The position numbers and the translations under genes were made by a program. Positions 10,089 through 22,000 of a stretch of 64,000 nt of DNA are shown here, one piece after another. Under the pieces are notes generated by a model. The model was not told the origin of the DNA. It was given only the letters and a program-made list of their open reading frames with translations, and did not search any database. The DNA is from Sordaria brevicollis. Its lineage: Eukaryota; Ascomycota; Sordariomycetes; Sordariales; Sordariaceae. Numbering within the stretch: position 1 is the stretch's first letter; every line of letters starts with the position of its first letter. Location: contig JAUTDP010000001.1 of the NCBI GenBank assembly GCA_033439795.1, positions 2,170,001-2,234,000 on the forward strand, given 5' to 3'.

Positions 10089-12281
10089 TCAACGCAACCG
10101 TATTTTCCGCTTTTCTAGAGCAGCTTCGAACAATCGCCGTGGGACTTCGGTCCTCGACCCATCATCCTGGGACATCCGCTCTTCATTAAACACCTGTATG
10201 GAAGAACTTGTCAGGCGTTCAAAAACCCAACCTTTAACGTCATGTTGGGCGGGTTGAAGCAACAGAACATGAACACTCTCAAACTTGTGATTGAAGGTGT
10301 CTGTGTCCTTCATCAGGAGAAGACCGACAAGTTTCTGCACCTTTCCCTCGCTTTTCTCCAGCATACATGGCGGAAAACTTTCTGTTCTATCGTTCAAAGC
10401 AAACGCCAACGGTTCTCTATAAACCCAGCCCTCTTTCTCTCGCCAAAGGAGGCTTACATCGAAGCAAGGCCCCTCGATATCCAAAAATACCGGCTTGATA
10501 CCTTGCAAGGACAGTTCAAGGATTTGCTTCGCACAATCTCTCCAGTTTAGAATCAACCCGCCCTCCTCATATACCGCGTGGACGTCAGCACAGCAGCATT
10601 CCAATGTTCCCCCAGGAAGAGGGTATACTATCAGCTCAAATTGCGACGTGCTTTTCCACCCAGCCCAGGTCCAACTCGGGAACATGGTCCTCCGCGGTGT
10701 TTCTGATGGTACGTCGGTCGCATAGTCCCAGTAGTCTTTCCATAGAAGGCTTCGGACGAGACATTCTGTCCCGCCAAAGCCCTCTGATCTACTCTCACGG
10801 CATTTTTCGCACAACAGTCCACGGGCACTACTGTTCACGGAGGAGGCCTTATGAGGCAGTATAGGCAGCCCACAAAAGAAACCAACGCCATCCTTCAAGC
10901 CATGATCTTCGTAATATTTTGCCAGAATCCCGCTTATCGCTTCCAAGGCATCGCGGTCGAAAGTCAGTCGGCGTTTGCTGAACTCGATAATTCTACACCA
11001 AACGACTCCGCAATAACGTCCACTATCAGGCCAGGGAAATGCAGTCCACGGGGCAGAGGTGTGCTTCCCAGTCAATCCTTCAGCGCAGTATCTTTCCTGA
11101 CATTGGAAATAAACCTGGTTGTCAGTAAAGACAAGGCGACGCCTTGCTAGCTGAGCTTCCTGATACGTCCAACCTCTGGTACTCCACGTTGATGACTCGA
11201 TATCATAACGAGGCGAGTGAAACTCTACTACCGAGAAGTCACCAAGATCCACCGATAGCTGCGGGATACGGGGTCTTGAAGTAACACCAGGCAGTCCATG
11301 CTCGGCGTCGTCTCCAGCAGCCGCGATTATGGTCAGTGTCGAGCAAGCATAAATGCTGCCCATGCTCTGGATCTGGATATGTTTGACACTCCGGTCATTT
11401 TGTGGGATACAGTATCTGTCCACCCATAAATACCGATACCCCAACGTCCTCGTTACTGTCACAGCGTCCCGGATAACTCTTGGGAGGCAGGCGGGTAAGA
11501 CTGAGGCTGGGCCGGCGGCTGTTGCGTTACCAGATACGTGTGAAGAAGCACCCCATACGTAGCTAAGAGTAACGTAGACCTGCTCAGATGCCTCACAGGC
11601 GGGTATTATGTGCTCCGTTACACAGTCAATGAACCGAAGCCCAGGAATAGCAGTAATGCTCGTGTGGGCTTTGGAACACTGGTCGTGGTCGAGGGCGCAA
11701 CTGTGAAGCCATGCCTTGATGGAAGGGTAGTCGACGCATAAATGTTGTATTTTCCTTCCCATCAAGGCCACTCGTTTCGCTTGTCTCGGAGGTATCTTCT
11801 TATGCATATTCAGCAACAAGATCACAGAAGGAATTTGAGGTGTCTTCAGCGCATAGTTGTCGTGCCGAAGAATCCATCCATGCCGATCGTACAGGAGGAA
11901 GAACTTGCTCTGATCAGAAAGGTATCTGTCCCTCTGAAGGATAACTGCACGAAAGAATGCGCACAACGAGCATGTTTCAGGATCCGTTATTCGTATTTCC
12001 CATTTGACTTTCATCTTTGGAACAGGAAAGAAGACTATCTGCGCGCACCACCGGCAGAAGCGTTGTGAACACTTGGGCGACTCGCCAGTGATGGAGCTTG
12101 ATTCGCAAGGTTCGGACGACGATGCGGGACCAAGCACCGCAGGCGGAAGGTTTCGGCGCTCTTCTGCGCTTGGAGTCAAGGGCGTAATAGCGAGGTTTGT
12201 GATGTCGGGGAGTGTGATCGTCCGATTCGTCCCTGAGATATCGACATTGTGACGCCTATCATCGCCGTCGGGGCCTTCCAT
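10089..12281 (-). CDS. HET-domain (heterokaryon incompatibility) protein
   Basis: An intronless 730-aa protein. The HET domain, roughly residues 235-385, shows its three hallmark blocks: the YVTLSYVWG box, the LGYRYLWVDRYCIPQND block and the STWSTRGWTYQE block. An N-terminal part carries clustered cysteines (CSQRFCRWC, then CSLC) and the C-terminal part is unassigned. HET domains trigger cell death when incompatible hyphae fuse, but most fungal HET genes have unproven roles. The start is the ATG at 12281 (MEGPDGDD); in-frame sequence further upstream has only a TTG. No NACHT, WD repeat or ankyrin region is visible, and no adjacent partner gene is obvious. Confidence 0.9.
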   Translation of the reverse strand: MEGPDGDDRRHNVDISGTNRTITLPDITNLAITPLTPSAEERRNLPPAVLGPASSSEPCESSSITGESPKCSQRFCRWCAQIVFFPVPKMKVKWEIRITDPETCSLCAFFRAVILQRDRYLSDQSKFFLLYDRHGWILRHDNYALKTPQIPSVILLLNMHKKIPPRQAKRVALMGRKIQHLCVDYPSIKAWLHSCALDHDQCSKAHTSITAIPGLRFIDCVTEHIIPACEASEQVYVTLSYVWGASSHVSGNATAAGPASVLPACLPRVIRDAVTVTRTLGYRYLWVDRYCIPQNDRSVKHIQIQSMGSIYACSTLTIIAAAGDDAEHGLPGVTSRPRIPQLSVDLGDFSVVEFHSPRYDIESSTWSTRGWTYQEAQLARRRLVFTDNQVYFQCQERYCAEGLTGKHTSAPWTAFPWPDSGRYCGVVWCRIIEFSKRRLTFDRDALEAISGILAKYYEDHGLKDGVGFFCGLPILPHKASSVNSSARGLLCEKCRESRSEGFGGTECLVRSLLWKDYWDYATDVPSETPRRTMFPSWTWAGWKSTSQFELIVYPLPGGTLECCCADVHAVYEEGGLILNWRDCAKQILELSLQGIKPVFLDIEGPCFDVSLLWREKEGWVYREPLAFALNDRTESFPPCMLEKSEGKVQKLVGLLLMKDTDTFNHKFESVHVLLLQPAQHDVKGWVFERLTSSSIQVFNEERMSQDDGSRTEVPRRLFEAALEKRKIRLR

Positions 12282-12942
12282 TTTGTGCTGGTTGCGCGAG
12301 ACCAAGAAAATACGCGGTATAGTGTACGCAGGAGGCGAGTGGATTAAGGTGGTACGTTTAGTGGGAGAAAAAGAATATCATGGGTTGGCGGGCAGAAAAC
12401 GGAGGCCCTTTGTGTTTTTGTGGTGTTTCTGGCGACCTGACACCTGTTATATGAAGTTGGAGGTCATGAAGCTACCTTTTGGTAGGGAGAAATTTGGAGT
12501 TGGGCATGGTGGTCGGCACAACCTGACGTTGAAGAGCTCATCAACGAACGACGAAACGATGTTGCATCGCAGGGGGTGTATGGAGGAGGGGGAAGGACCC
12601 TAACCCTCTAACTTCCTTCTCTCTTGGCTCTTCTGCTCTTGCTCCTACCTAGGTGCTACCTTATTCAGCAAGTTACACCTGGAGTTTGATGGTGTGTAAC
12701 GTGTAGTAAACTTCCATGAAGTCCTCTCCGCCTGAATCGTTGAATGAGGACCCCAGCCAATTTTGCATGCATTTGGGAGGAATGTGGAAGTCGTACTCTC
12801 TACGGTTGGTATATCTGGCTGTATCATGGTTTATGAGAAGCAAACATCATTTTGAGAGTCTATACAAGTGATACAACCTTGCCAAGATCTCTCATTTCTG
12901 TCAAAGATATCACTTCCCAAACTGTCCCAACTCTATATACAC
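12282..12942. other. Intergenic: HET gene promoter and HAD-gene 3' flank
   Basis: Nothing recognisable beyond short overlapping ORFs and a CT-rich stretch near 12610-12650. Confidence 0.5.
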
Positions 12943-14034
12943 CTACAACAGCCCCTCCTCCAAAACCTCCACCAACTGATCCAACCTCTCAATCACCAAA
13001 TCCGTATGCTCATGATCCACCAAATGCCTATTCACATCATTAACCAACAACACCGTCTTAGCCCCCGCCCTCCTGCCCGCAGTCATATCATCAATACTAT
13101 CCCCCACCATAATCAGCCCGCTCGCGTCCGCCACCAATTCCCCTTCCTCCGTCTTTTTCAGCTCCTTCTCTTGCTCATCGCCATTAGCAGCCTCATGCTC
13201 CTCCTCCCTCTCCTCCGGCAACCCGACCTCCCCCTTCCCAGCCCGCCTGTGCAACCCCCACGCCTTAGCAATGTGTAAAATCCCCGCTGGATCCGGCTTG
13301 GGCGGTCTAAACTCTCTGGTAACAATCGGATGGAACACGCTCCCCGATAGAAACTTTTCCAGGAGGTTATTAACGGGGGCATCAAAGTTCCTTGTGCAAA
13401 TCCCCTTGCGGATTCCCCGCGAGTCGAGGTAGGACATTAGAGTGACGAGCCCCGGTTGGGCTACTTGGGAAGCCATGGCTTCGCGCTCGATCGCTCTAAT
13501 AGATTCCATGGCGGCGGCTTGGGCGGTGGTGGTAGGGAGGGAGTAGATGTGTTCGAGGATGTCGACGGATTTGGGGATGGAGAGGGAGGAGCGCATGAGT
13601 GCGAACATGTAGGTTTGGGGTTCGCTTAAGACGAATAGTTAGCATGCACATTTGATATCAGGGAGTGCTATCGGTCATGTATCTGAAGGGACCATCCCAT
13701 AAAGTCAGAGGATGGGGAGGTGCGTGAGGGAGAGCTGGAGTGGATTGAAAGAAAGGGGTGAACATGAAAGTTGGTGAAGTAACATGGCTATGACTCTTCA
13801 CCTCTTGAGGTGTATGGTAGTGTTCATCGAGAGTACTATTTCGAGATAGCCAGGTTGCCTTGAGAGCGAAAGGGATCCAAAAACCTACCATAACGTCCCA
13901 TCCATATCAAAAACCACACCCTCCAGCTTGCGCAGCTGAGAGCCCGCGTTGAAGGGCTCTTTCAGCGGCGCAAAGAACCGTTTTGGAGTGTTGTTGGTGA
14001 GGTTGCTGGCCATCATGACAAGTGTCCGACGCAT
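12943..14034 (-). CDS. HAD-superfamily hydrolase (phosphatase-like)
   Basis: A predicted 275-aa haloacid dehalogenase-type hydrolase in two exons (14034-13889 and 13624-12943). The 264-nt intron falls inside the first motif and splicing restores DMDGTLCEPQ. Motif I is VVFDMDGTL with the nucleophile Asp and the general acid Asp two residues on. Motif II is GICTRN, the Lys of motif III is in RPPKPDPAG, and motif IV is MVGDSIDDM. A helical cap lies between motifs I and II, so a small subfamily-I phosphatase is likely; the substrate is unknown. A Glu/Lys-rich, low-complexity insertion sits before motif IV. The start at 14034 (MRRTLVMM) is the first in-frame ATG; a GTG upstream was not used, and 14016 or 14013 are alternatives. 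Confidence 0.87.
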
Positions 14035-14965
14035 AAAGACGGTTGTCCGTTGTTGGAGTTTTCCTGATTGGGACAATAAATATCCCACAATGGTGACTCA
14101 AGTATCGTAACTCAAAGCCAGTCAGCCGTTATCAATTCCTTTGCTTTTGTGATTTGTGAGTGTTTGAGCGCCAAGACTCGAAGTCGTGATAATTGGCGGG
14201 CACCAGTGATGTCGCGGACTTTGGAAGTGTTGACGAGTGGACTTATCGCCGCTACGTTATCATTACAGTGCAATATTGCCTATAACAACTGTTAACAAAT
14301 TAGAGTCATTCACCCCCACATCACTACTAACAGCATCGCTTCAATGAAAGAAAAGTACTTATCTCTGTTAGAGACATAGCCTGTTTACAATCCGAACCAC
14401 AACGTAGGACGTCATGAAAAACTTCATGTTCGATGAGGGGTGAAAAGCGAACAAAACCTATCACGATGAAAAGAAGATGAAAAACTCCGAGTCCGGAGCC
14501 AAGATCATCAGGGTCCAAGACAAATCGGCAAGTGCTGTCTTGCTTCACACCGCAGTGTACACAGCATGACAGCAAGGCAAGTGCGAATTAGCAGCAGCAG
14601 CGGGACGACCAACCGCTGGGCGCCGGAACGGGTCATGAGCAGCTTCACTCTTCAAACTTGAACCAATCATCTTCAACACCTCATGAGTGGGCGCGAGTCG
14701 CCTTGTTCACCGAACCTGGGCATCATCACTCTCATTCTTCCTTTTTCCATCTTTTATTCTTCAACTTTGACTTTCCCCTAACCATTCCTACGCATCCTAT
14801 TGGTCCTATTCTGCCGTCATCATCAATCGCACCTCTTGAGAATATCTGACATCTGTTTCCCCTCCTTCGGTGGGATCAACCGAACAAACAAAGCGCCGAA
14901 TATGCGCTTTAAGAACCTGAACCGGGAGCGCAAACCAACTTGAAGAGAGTGTCATCATCACCATA
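14035..14965. other. Divergent promoter region (HAD gene and BRE4-like gene)
   Basis: About 0.9 kb between two divergently transcribed genes. It includes a pyrimidine-rich tract around 14735-14850 that probably belongs to the plus-strand gene's promoter or leader. No ORF of note. Confidence 0.5.
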
Positions 14966-17900
14966 ATGAGCTCTCCTTCCCCGTCCAACAACTTACCACC
15001 TTACCCCCAAGGTCCTCCAGCAGGTCGCAGAACTTCTAAGAGAAGCGTATGTCCCACGTCTTTCCACACATACTGCATATGCTTTATCCCGTCTGCGACT
15101 CTGACAGGTCTGGAAAACACAGAAACTGCGCGTTGGAACCTTCATTGAACCTTCCACTGGCGAGCGATCTCGACGCACCTTTACCCTTCGTCTACCACTT
15201 CGAAGAAGAAGTGTCCAGGCCGCTCTCAACGGAAATGGCTCCCCCGCAAACACGGCCATATTACCTGTCTTCTCGGACCAACAGTCCGTAAGAGAACGCT
15301 CCCATGCCGCGCTGCATAATCTGCGGGCCAGCATAGTCCGAGGCTTCCAATGGCTGAACTCCCCCGTCGGCCGCGGAGTGCTCAAGTGTACTCTGGCCTA
15401 CACGATTGCCAGTCTAGCCACGTTCTTGGCTCCGATTTCCGACTTCCTCGGCAAACCGGACGGCAAGCATGTAGTCGCGACCATCACGGTCTATTTCCAC
15501 CCGGCGAGGTCCGCTGGCTCCATGATAGAGGCTATTCTCATCGCTATCGTTGCCGTGGCCTACGCCCAGACGGTGTCTATCCTGTCCATGTGCACCTCGG
15601 TTCTGTTTGGCAACGTCTGGGGCCATCCCGCTCTTGCCCACGTCCTGGTTCTGATCGTCTTTATTGGTGGCGGGTTTGGCTTCATCGGTTGGCTTAAGCA
15701 GAGAATGAACAACCCGCTGGTCAATGTGGGCTCTACCTTGGCCTCGCTTGCCATCATCGGTGTTGTCACCAAGGAGTCGGCTGTGCTTACCAGCGTCTTC
15801 TCCAACCAGAAAATCATACAGATCCTCAAGATGCTCGTCATGGGCATCACTATCACTACCGTCGTCAACCTGCTCGTGTGGCGCGTTTCTGCCGTGCACT
15901 TACTCCGCAAGTCCATGACCCAGACCTCCACTGCCTTGGGAGATATGCTTGCTATGATCACTCATGGTTTCCTCAGCGGCGCCGAAGACGAGCTCCTCTC
16001 AAGAGAGTTTAATGCCGCGTCATCTGCGTACAAGTCGGCTTATCCGCAACTTACTAAGAATTTGCGTGAAGCAAAGTTTGAGCGGTACTTTCTGGGCCAG
16101 GAAAAGATCTACCAGCTTGATAGAGCGGTGGTCAAGTCTATGGAGACTCTCGCTCAGTCCATTGGTGGTCTCAGAAGTGCAGTCAACACACAGTTTTCTC
16201 TGCTGAAAGAGGCGTTTGAACAAGCTGATCAGCCGCCCTTGTCGCCCAAAATGCAGCGAACGGCTTCGACCATTCTCAAGAGTGGAAAAGACCGGACACT
16301 GGTTTTGCAAGCCATTCGCGAAGCATCTGACGAAGGTGATGATGACAGAGGCTCACCTGGGCTCGGTAGACGGCGCTCTGATATCTCCATTGCACCCTCG
16401 TTCCGCAACTCTGGCGAGATCTTCGAGCTCTTCATTGCGCTCTTGGGGCCGTCCATGAAGTCACTAGCTTACACTCTCTCCGAAGTCCTTCGCGATCCGC
16501 CCTTTGGATCTGCCCCCAAGTACGAAATTCTGATTAATGACCAGTTCCGCCAGAGTCTGACCGACGCTCTGGGTTTGTTCAACGATGCGAGAGCTAAGGC
16601 CCTTCACGAGTTGTACAGGTACCTGGAGATGGACCGGACGAGATCGGAACAGATACAGGCGGACTTTGAAGAAGTTGCGGCGGCGTGCGGCCACTTCAGT
16701 TTCAGCTTGCAATCCTTTGCCGAGGAAATGCAAAAGTATCTGGACGTGCTGGATGACCTGAAGCATGAGAGCCAGTTCAAGAGGCGCAGCTGGCACTGGC
16801 TCGTCTGGTGGAGGAGCAAGGATCACCATAGTCGGTTCTTTCCTGCTTTGCCGTATAACCAGGTTCCTGAGGAGCAAGAGGGTTTGATCAAGCCCATCAA
16901 GAAGACGGCGATCCCCAAGGGCATTCCTGACTCCATGGTCGAGCGAAGGGATACGTATAACTGGGTGGCAGCGAAAAACCAGTCGAGTAGGGTCGTGGCC
17001 ACGGTGTCCCAGAATCTGCTTCGGTTGCTGCGGAGACTGGCCAGAGATGATGTCCGTTTTGGTCTCAAGGTCGGTATCGGCGCCATCCTATGGGCCATGT
17101 TCGCCTTCATCCCTCAGACAAGAGATACCTACCAGCACTGGCGAGGCGAATGGGGTTTCCTCTCCTTCATGATCGTCTGTTCCATGACCGTGGGCGCAGC
17201 CAACACTACTGGTTGGGCTAGGTTCCTCGGGACTATGATTGGCGCAGGAGCAGCCTACGTGAACTGGAATGTCACCCACGGCAACGCTCTCGGACTGATC
17301 GTTTTGGGGTGGCTAATGGCCTTTTGGAGTTTCTGGATCATGATAGCACGCAACCAGGCCCCCCTAGGACGCATCACCTTGCTCGCCTACAACGTCTCAA
17401 CCCTCTACGCCTACTCCCTCTCCCAAAAGGTCGATGACGACGATGACGACGAAGGTGGTGTGCACCCTATCATTGGCGAAATCGTCCGGCACCGCTTCAT
17501 CGCCGTTACCGCCGGCATCCTCTGGGGCTTGATCGTCTGCCGCTTAATCTGGCCCATCTCCGCCCGCAAAAAGTTCCAGCAAGGGTTGAGCATGCTCTAC
17601 CTCCAAATGGGTCTAATCTGGAAACGCGGCCCGCTCGCCATCCTGCTCCGAAGCGACTGCAGCCGCTCCTACCTCAAAACCGGCGAAATGACCGCCCTCA
17701 AGAAATACGCCGCCCGGCTTGATGCCCTCCGCGCCAGCGCCGCCTCCGAGTTCCAACTCCGGGGTCCCTTTCCCGCATCCCAGGCCGGTCGCCTGATGCA
17801 GTGCGCCAACCGCCTGCTCGACGCCTTCTACGCCATGTCCCTCGTTACGCAACGGCGCGGACATCTAACCGAAGGCGAGCGAGCCCTGCTGCTTTACACC

Positions 17901-18431
17901 GCTGAAGAGCGGAAAGCACTCTGCGATCGCATCTGTCACGTCTTTCAAGTCCTTGCCTCTTCTCTGATGCTGGAATATCCGCTAACGGACGCCATCCCCT
18001 CCGTCCTCGGCCAACGCGACAAGCTACTCGCCAAGATATTCCAGTTCAGAAAGGAACACATGCCTTCGCGCACCCTTCACACTCTCGACCGAGGCGAGCC
18101 GGGTTCCCCAACGGCGGGGAGAGCTAACAGCTTTGCCACCGCCGCCTCCAGCCTGAGCCATCCTCCCGGCTTTGCTCAAAACACTGGAAACGGCAGCTGG
18201 AGCAATAGTCTAAGGGGAAGTATCGGGAGTTTAACTGACGCTGGAGAGAACATTATGCATAATAACAATAATTCGTCGGTGATGCATGTGGTGGTGGAAG
18301 AACGCGACTACGCCCTGCTTTATGCTTATGCGCTGGTGACGGGGCAGGTCGCGGAGGAGTTGAGCGAGGTGGCAAGGGAGATTGAGGGCCTGTTTGGGGT
18401 TTTGGATAAGGAGTCTATTCTTCTGCAGTGA
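14966..18431 (+). CDS. BRE4/ArAE_2-type multi-pass membrane transporter-like protein
   Basis: A predicted 1134-aa integral membrane protein of the fungal BRE4-like (FUSC/aromatic acid exporter-like) group. Exon 1 (14966-15046) joins exon 2 (15108-18431) through a 61-nt intron with donor GTATGT. It has two membrane blocks: one beginning near residue 117 (CTLAYTIASLATFLAP) with about six helices, and a second near residues 660-820 (VGIGAILWAMFAFIPQ onward). A long cytosolic helical region lies between them and another follows to the C-terminus. An aspartate run sits between helices in the second block. The yeast relative BRE4 affects brefeldin A sensitivity, suggesting an endomembrane role; the transported substrate is unknown. 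The N-terminal part (residues 1-110) is hydrophilic and Pro/Arg-rich. Confidence 0.85.
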
Positions 18432-19030
18432 GCCTTCAGTCTATGGTAGGGTCTGGGAGAGGTGGGAAGGGGCAGGTGGGTGTGGATGTGAATGTGGATG
18501 TGAGTGTCTGTGGGCATGGCATGTTATAGCGAGCGTGTTTACTTGCTTTGCTACTTGTTGGTTCTGTTTCTCTCTCTCTCTGAAAAGGTGTTGTTGGACC
18601 AGGTGGGTTGGGAAAAGGTAACTGTCTCTAGTCTAGGTAGGTATTACATATTCTACACTACACTTAGGCAACGGTTCAGGTTTTTGGTCGTGTATGGTCT
18701 TGTTCGTTTCGATTTCCCATGTATGGCACACCCAAATTTCTTTTGATGTTGATGCTAGGTATATATGAGTCCAGAAAGCATCCCTTGAACATGGTATATA
18801 TTTTCCTTTTCCCCAACCTTTCCCTAACCATCTATATAACCAAAAAGCCAACCAAGTAAATACATACTGTACAAGAAAATCCCATATTTTTACAATGCGC
18901 TACGCCTCTTCTTTCCTACTTTCCTCTTCCCTCTACACACACCAACAAAAATCACACAGATCTACTCTCCACCTAATAGATCTATCCCTCCCTGTCTGGT
19001 CTAGGCTCTAGTCTCTAGTGTCTAGAACTT
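18432..19030. other. Convergent 3' spacer
   Basis: Shared 3' flank of two convergent genes. It contains a short imperfect GT/GA-rich tandem tract near 18475-18515 and many TATA-like motifs. No gene seen. Confidence 0.5.
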
Positions 19031-22000
19031 TTACAAATCAGCCAATTCCTCCCACTTCAGCTTCTTTTTCCTGTCTGCAGACAGCATCGAGGAGAATGGT
19101 GATGGTGGTTCGACACCGTCTTCATCATCCTTCTTATTCTTTTCCTCCTTTGAATTTGGTTGATCGGTGGTTGCTGACTCTGCCTTTGCGGTTGTTGTCT
19201 CTGTTGGCGTAGGTGCAGGTGATGATGATTGTGCTTGTGCCACCGGTTCAGGTTGCGTCGATAGCACCTCTGAGGTCTGCACCGTCTTAGCCTGGTTTTT
19301 CACCTTGCCCTCCTTTGCCGCCACCGACACCTTCTTCCCATCCCTCTTCCTACCCCAGTCATAAAGATCATCAACCCAACCCGTAGCCCTGGTCTTAGCC
19401 TTAGCCTTAGCTTCGGCAGCAGCAGCAGCAGCTTGTTGTTGTTGCTGCTGGTCCTCTTGCTCCATTTGTTTTACAAAAAGGCCCCACATGTCCTCTTCCT
19501 TTTTAGGATCCATCGGTTCGAGCTCAGGTCTCTGTTCAAGTTCGGACATAGCCCCCGTCGTCTTTTGCTTAGGACTGGTGCTCTCACCAGCGACAGCAGC
19601 AGCAGCAGCAGCGGCGGCGGCATCAACAGACCACTTAAACAACTTATCCACCTCCTCAAACACGGGTGTCGTTCTCGGCTTGGTAGGGATCGGGATGGGT
19701 TGCATCAGCTCCTTGATACGCTCCGGGTTCGGTTCGGGTTCGCGGAGAGCGAGGTGAAGTTCGCGGTCGCGCTCGAGAGCTTGTTGCAGGAGGGGACCGA
19801 TGGGACCGTCGAGTTCGAGGTTCATGAATTGCGTGCTCAGAGACCAGTAGCGGTAGGCGCCGTAGACGTCGCCCCATGTTTTTGGTGGTGTTTCCTCGAG
19901 GGAGGGTGGGGGGTCGAATTCGGGGAAGGGCTGCTTGGTGTGGTCGGCAGAGGTGGGCAATAGGTTGGTGGTTGATGAGGGTGATTCAGATGGTGTTGGT
20001 ATTGGTGTTGTCGTTGTTGGTGTTGTTGTTGGGCTGACAGACTCCGCCGCGTCCGCGGCGTCTGTGTCATTGAGTAACTGAGATGTGAACCAATCCGCCA
20101 TCATGACTGGTGATGATGATGCTGATTCTGCGTCGGCTTTCTCCTGCTGTTTCACCTCTTTCCTTCTGCGCCGGAGCTCCTCCTCCTTGCGGACATCAGC
20201 GATGATCTTCTCAAACGCTTCCTCGCCGCCGTTAGCCTGCACAAAGTCGCCGATCAAGAGGTTCCTCAAAAACTGCACCCTCTCCTCGTCGCCCATCTTG
20301 AGCCTCTTTACCAACTTGTTTTTCTTCAGTTCCGCAGCGTCCATCGCCAGCAGCTCGATCAACTTCCGCCGCATATTGTAGGTTGTGGCGTTGGTCAGGT
20401 GTTTACACCGAGAAATGACGCTCAACACATGCGGCTTCTTTGACGAAAGAGCCAGGCTAACAAGCATGTCCCAGGTCTGTGCGTCCATTTCAAAGCGGCC
20501 CATCATGCTGCTCTTGAGGCCGGAGCGGTTCTCGAACATCTGGATGGTGCGGATAGCCAGGTCCAGCTTCTTCTGCAGCTTGCAGTGGCTAAGTACGGTA
20601 GTGAGCGTGTCCTGATCCGGGTAAGCGACCAGCTTGCCGCTGAAGATAAGGTCCAGCAGCTGCTCGATCTCGGCGAACTTGGAGTAGGACCCAAACACGT
20701 CCAAGATTTGGTTGAGAGCGTCCATGGAGACCCAGAGCCCCCTGTCGTCGTAGAGCTCGTTCTGCTTTGCCAAAAACGTGGGCACGTCCCATCCCAGCTG
20801 GACGGCACGGTACGCATCGTGAGGCGCCATCTCGTTGGCGATCATGCGCAGGGCGCCGTGGGCGTTGAGCAAGTTGCGGTCGTTCATGGCCTGCAGGACG
20901 TAGCGCTTGACTTCTTCGGCTTCGAACAGGCGCAGGAACAGGATCCAGGTGCGCAGGTTGGGATGGTACCCGCGCCGGACCATCAGGAACAGAGCCTTGT
21001 TGAAGCGGTTCAGCGAGTGGGTCTTGGCGGCCGCCTCGGCGAGCATGTTGAACACTTCGATGTCCAGGTTGAAGGGACCCGTTTGCGCACGTCGGAACAG
21101 TGAGAACATCTCGGGCCTCCAGGTCTCGCCGCCGCGGCTCATGTAGTGCAGAGCCACCTTCAAGGCTGCGTTGGAGGCGAACGGGGCGGCAGCCTCGTCG
21201 TTGAAGATGGCGACAAGCTGTTCGATGACAGCCATTTCATGCCGGCCGTCGTATTCGGGGTACAGCTTGGACGCCAAGGTCGAAGACATGCGGGATTTGA
21301 CCAAGGCCTCGACGTATTCCTCAAACGTCTTGCGCGTCCACTCCTGGGGCTTGGGGAACTCGTCGGCGCGGATGCTCACGTTGTAAGGCGCTAGCTGAGA
21401 GGATGAGCGGCGAGAGTAAAGTTTCAGAGGAACGGAGGGGTCTTTTCCTTCTACGTCGCCGTCCCATACTACCTCCTCCGCGCCCTGTGTCCGGAAGATG
21501 ACGGTGACTCTCCTTGCCAAGCCCAAGATCTCATCGATGGCTTTGTTCACCAAGCTCTGGTAGCCCTGAAGGATCAAATATGGCTGGTTGCCCGGAGTGT
21601 GCTCCTCATAATCGGCGTCGCCATGATTGTATAGTACCATCCTGCAGTTGATCCGGGAACTGATATCCCACACACTGTAATGGTCGTGGGAGAACAGTCG
21701 GGGCATGCTCTCGGAGGGTATGATCACCTTGACGCTGTCATCGGAGTGATCGGCCTCATAATAGGGTGTCCACTCATGGAGGTTTCGGAGAGTGGCGCGC
21801 CAGTCGCCCGGGTTCGTAGAATTCTTTCCCGCAAGCAACTCTTGACGGAACTCGTCCTTGTCGTGTGTCCCTATGCTCCATCGTGTCTCGTAATCGTCGG
21901 GATATTCAGTGACGGGTTCGATGAAGACGGATTCGAGAGCGGGATGGGCGCGGACCGGAACGGTTGCTAGGCGCTTGATCAGATCTCGGTTTCGCATCGA

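Noticed and set aside
12868..13278. Leu/Pro-rich plus-strand ORF
   Set aside because: Antisense shadow of the HAD hydrolase gene.
10089..14034. HET and HAD genes as a linked functional module
   Set aside because: Same strand, but separated by a 660-bp spacer with no shared features; nothing indicates a joint role.
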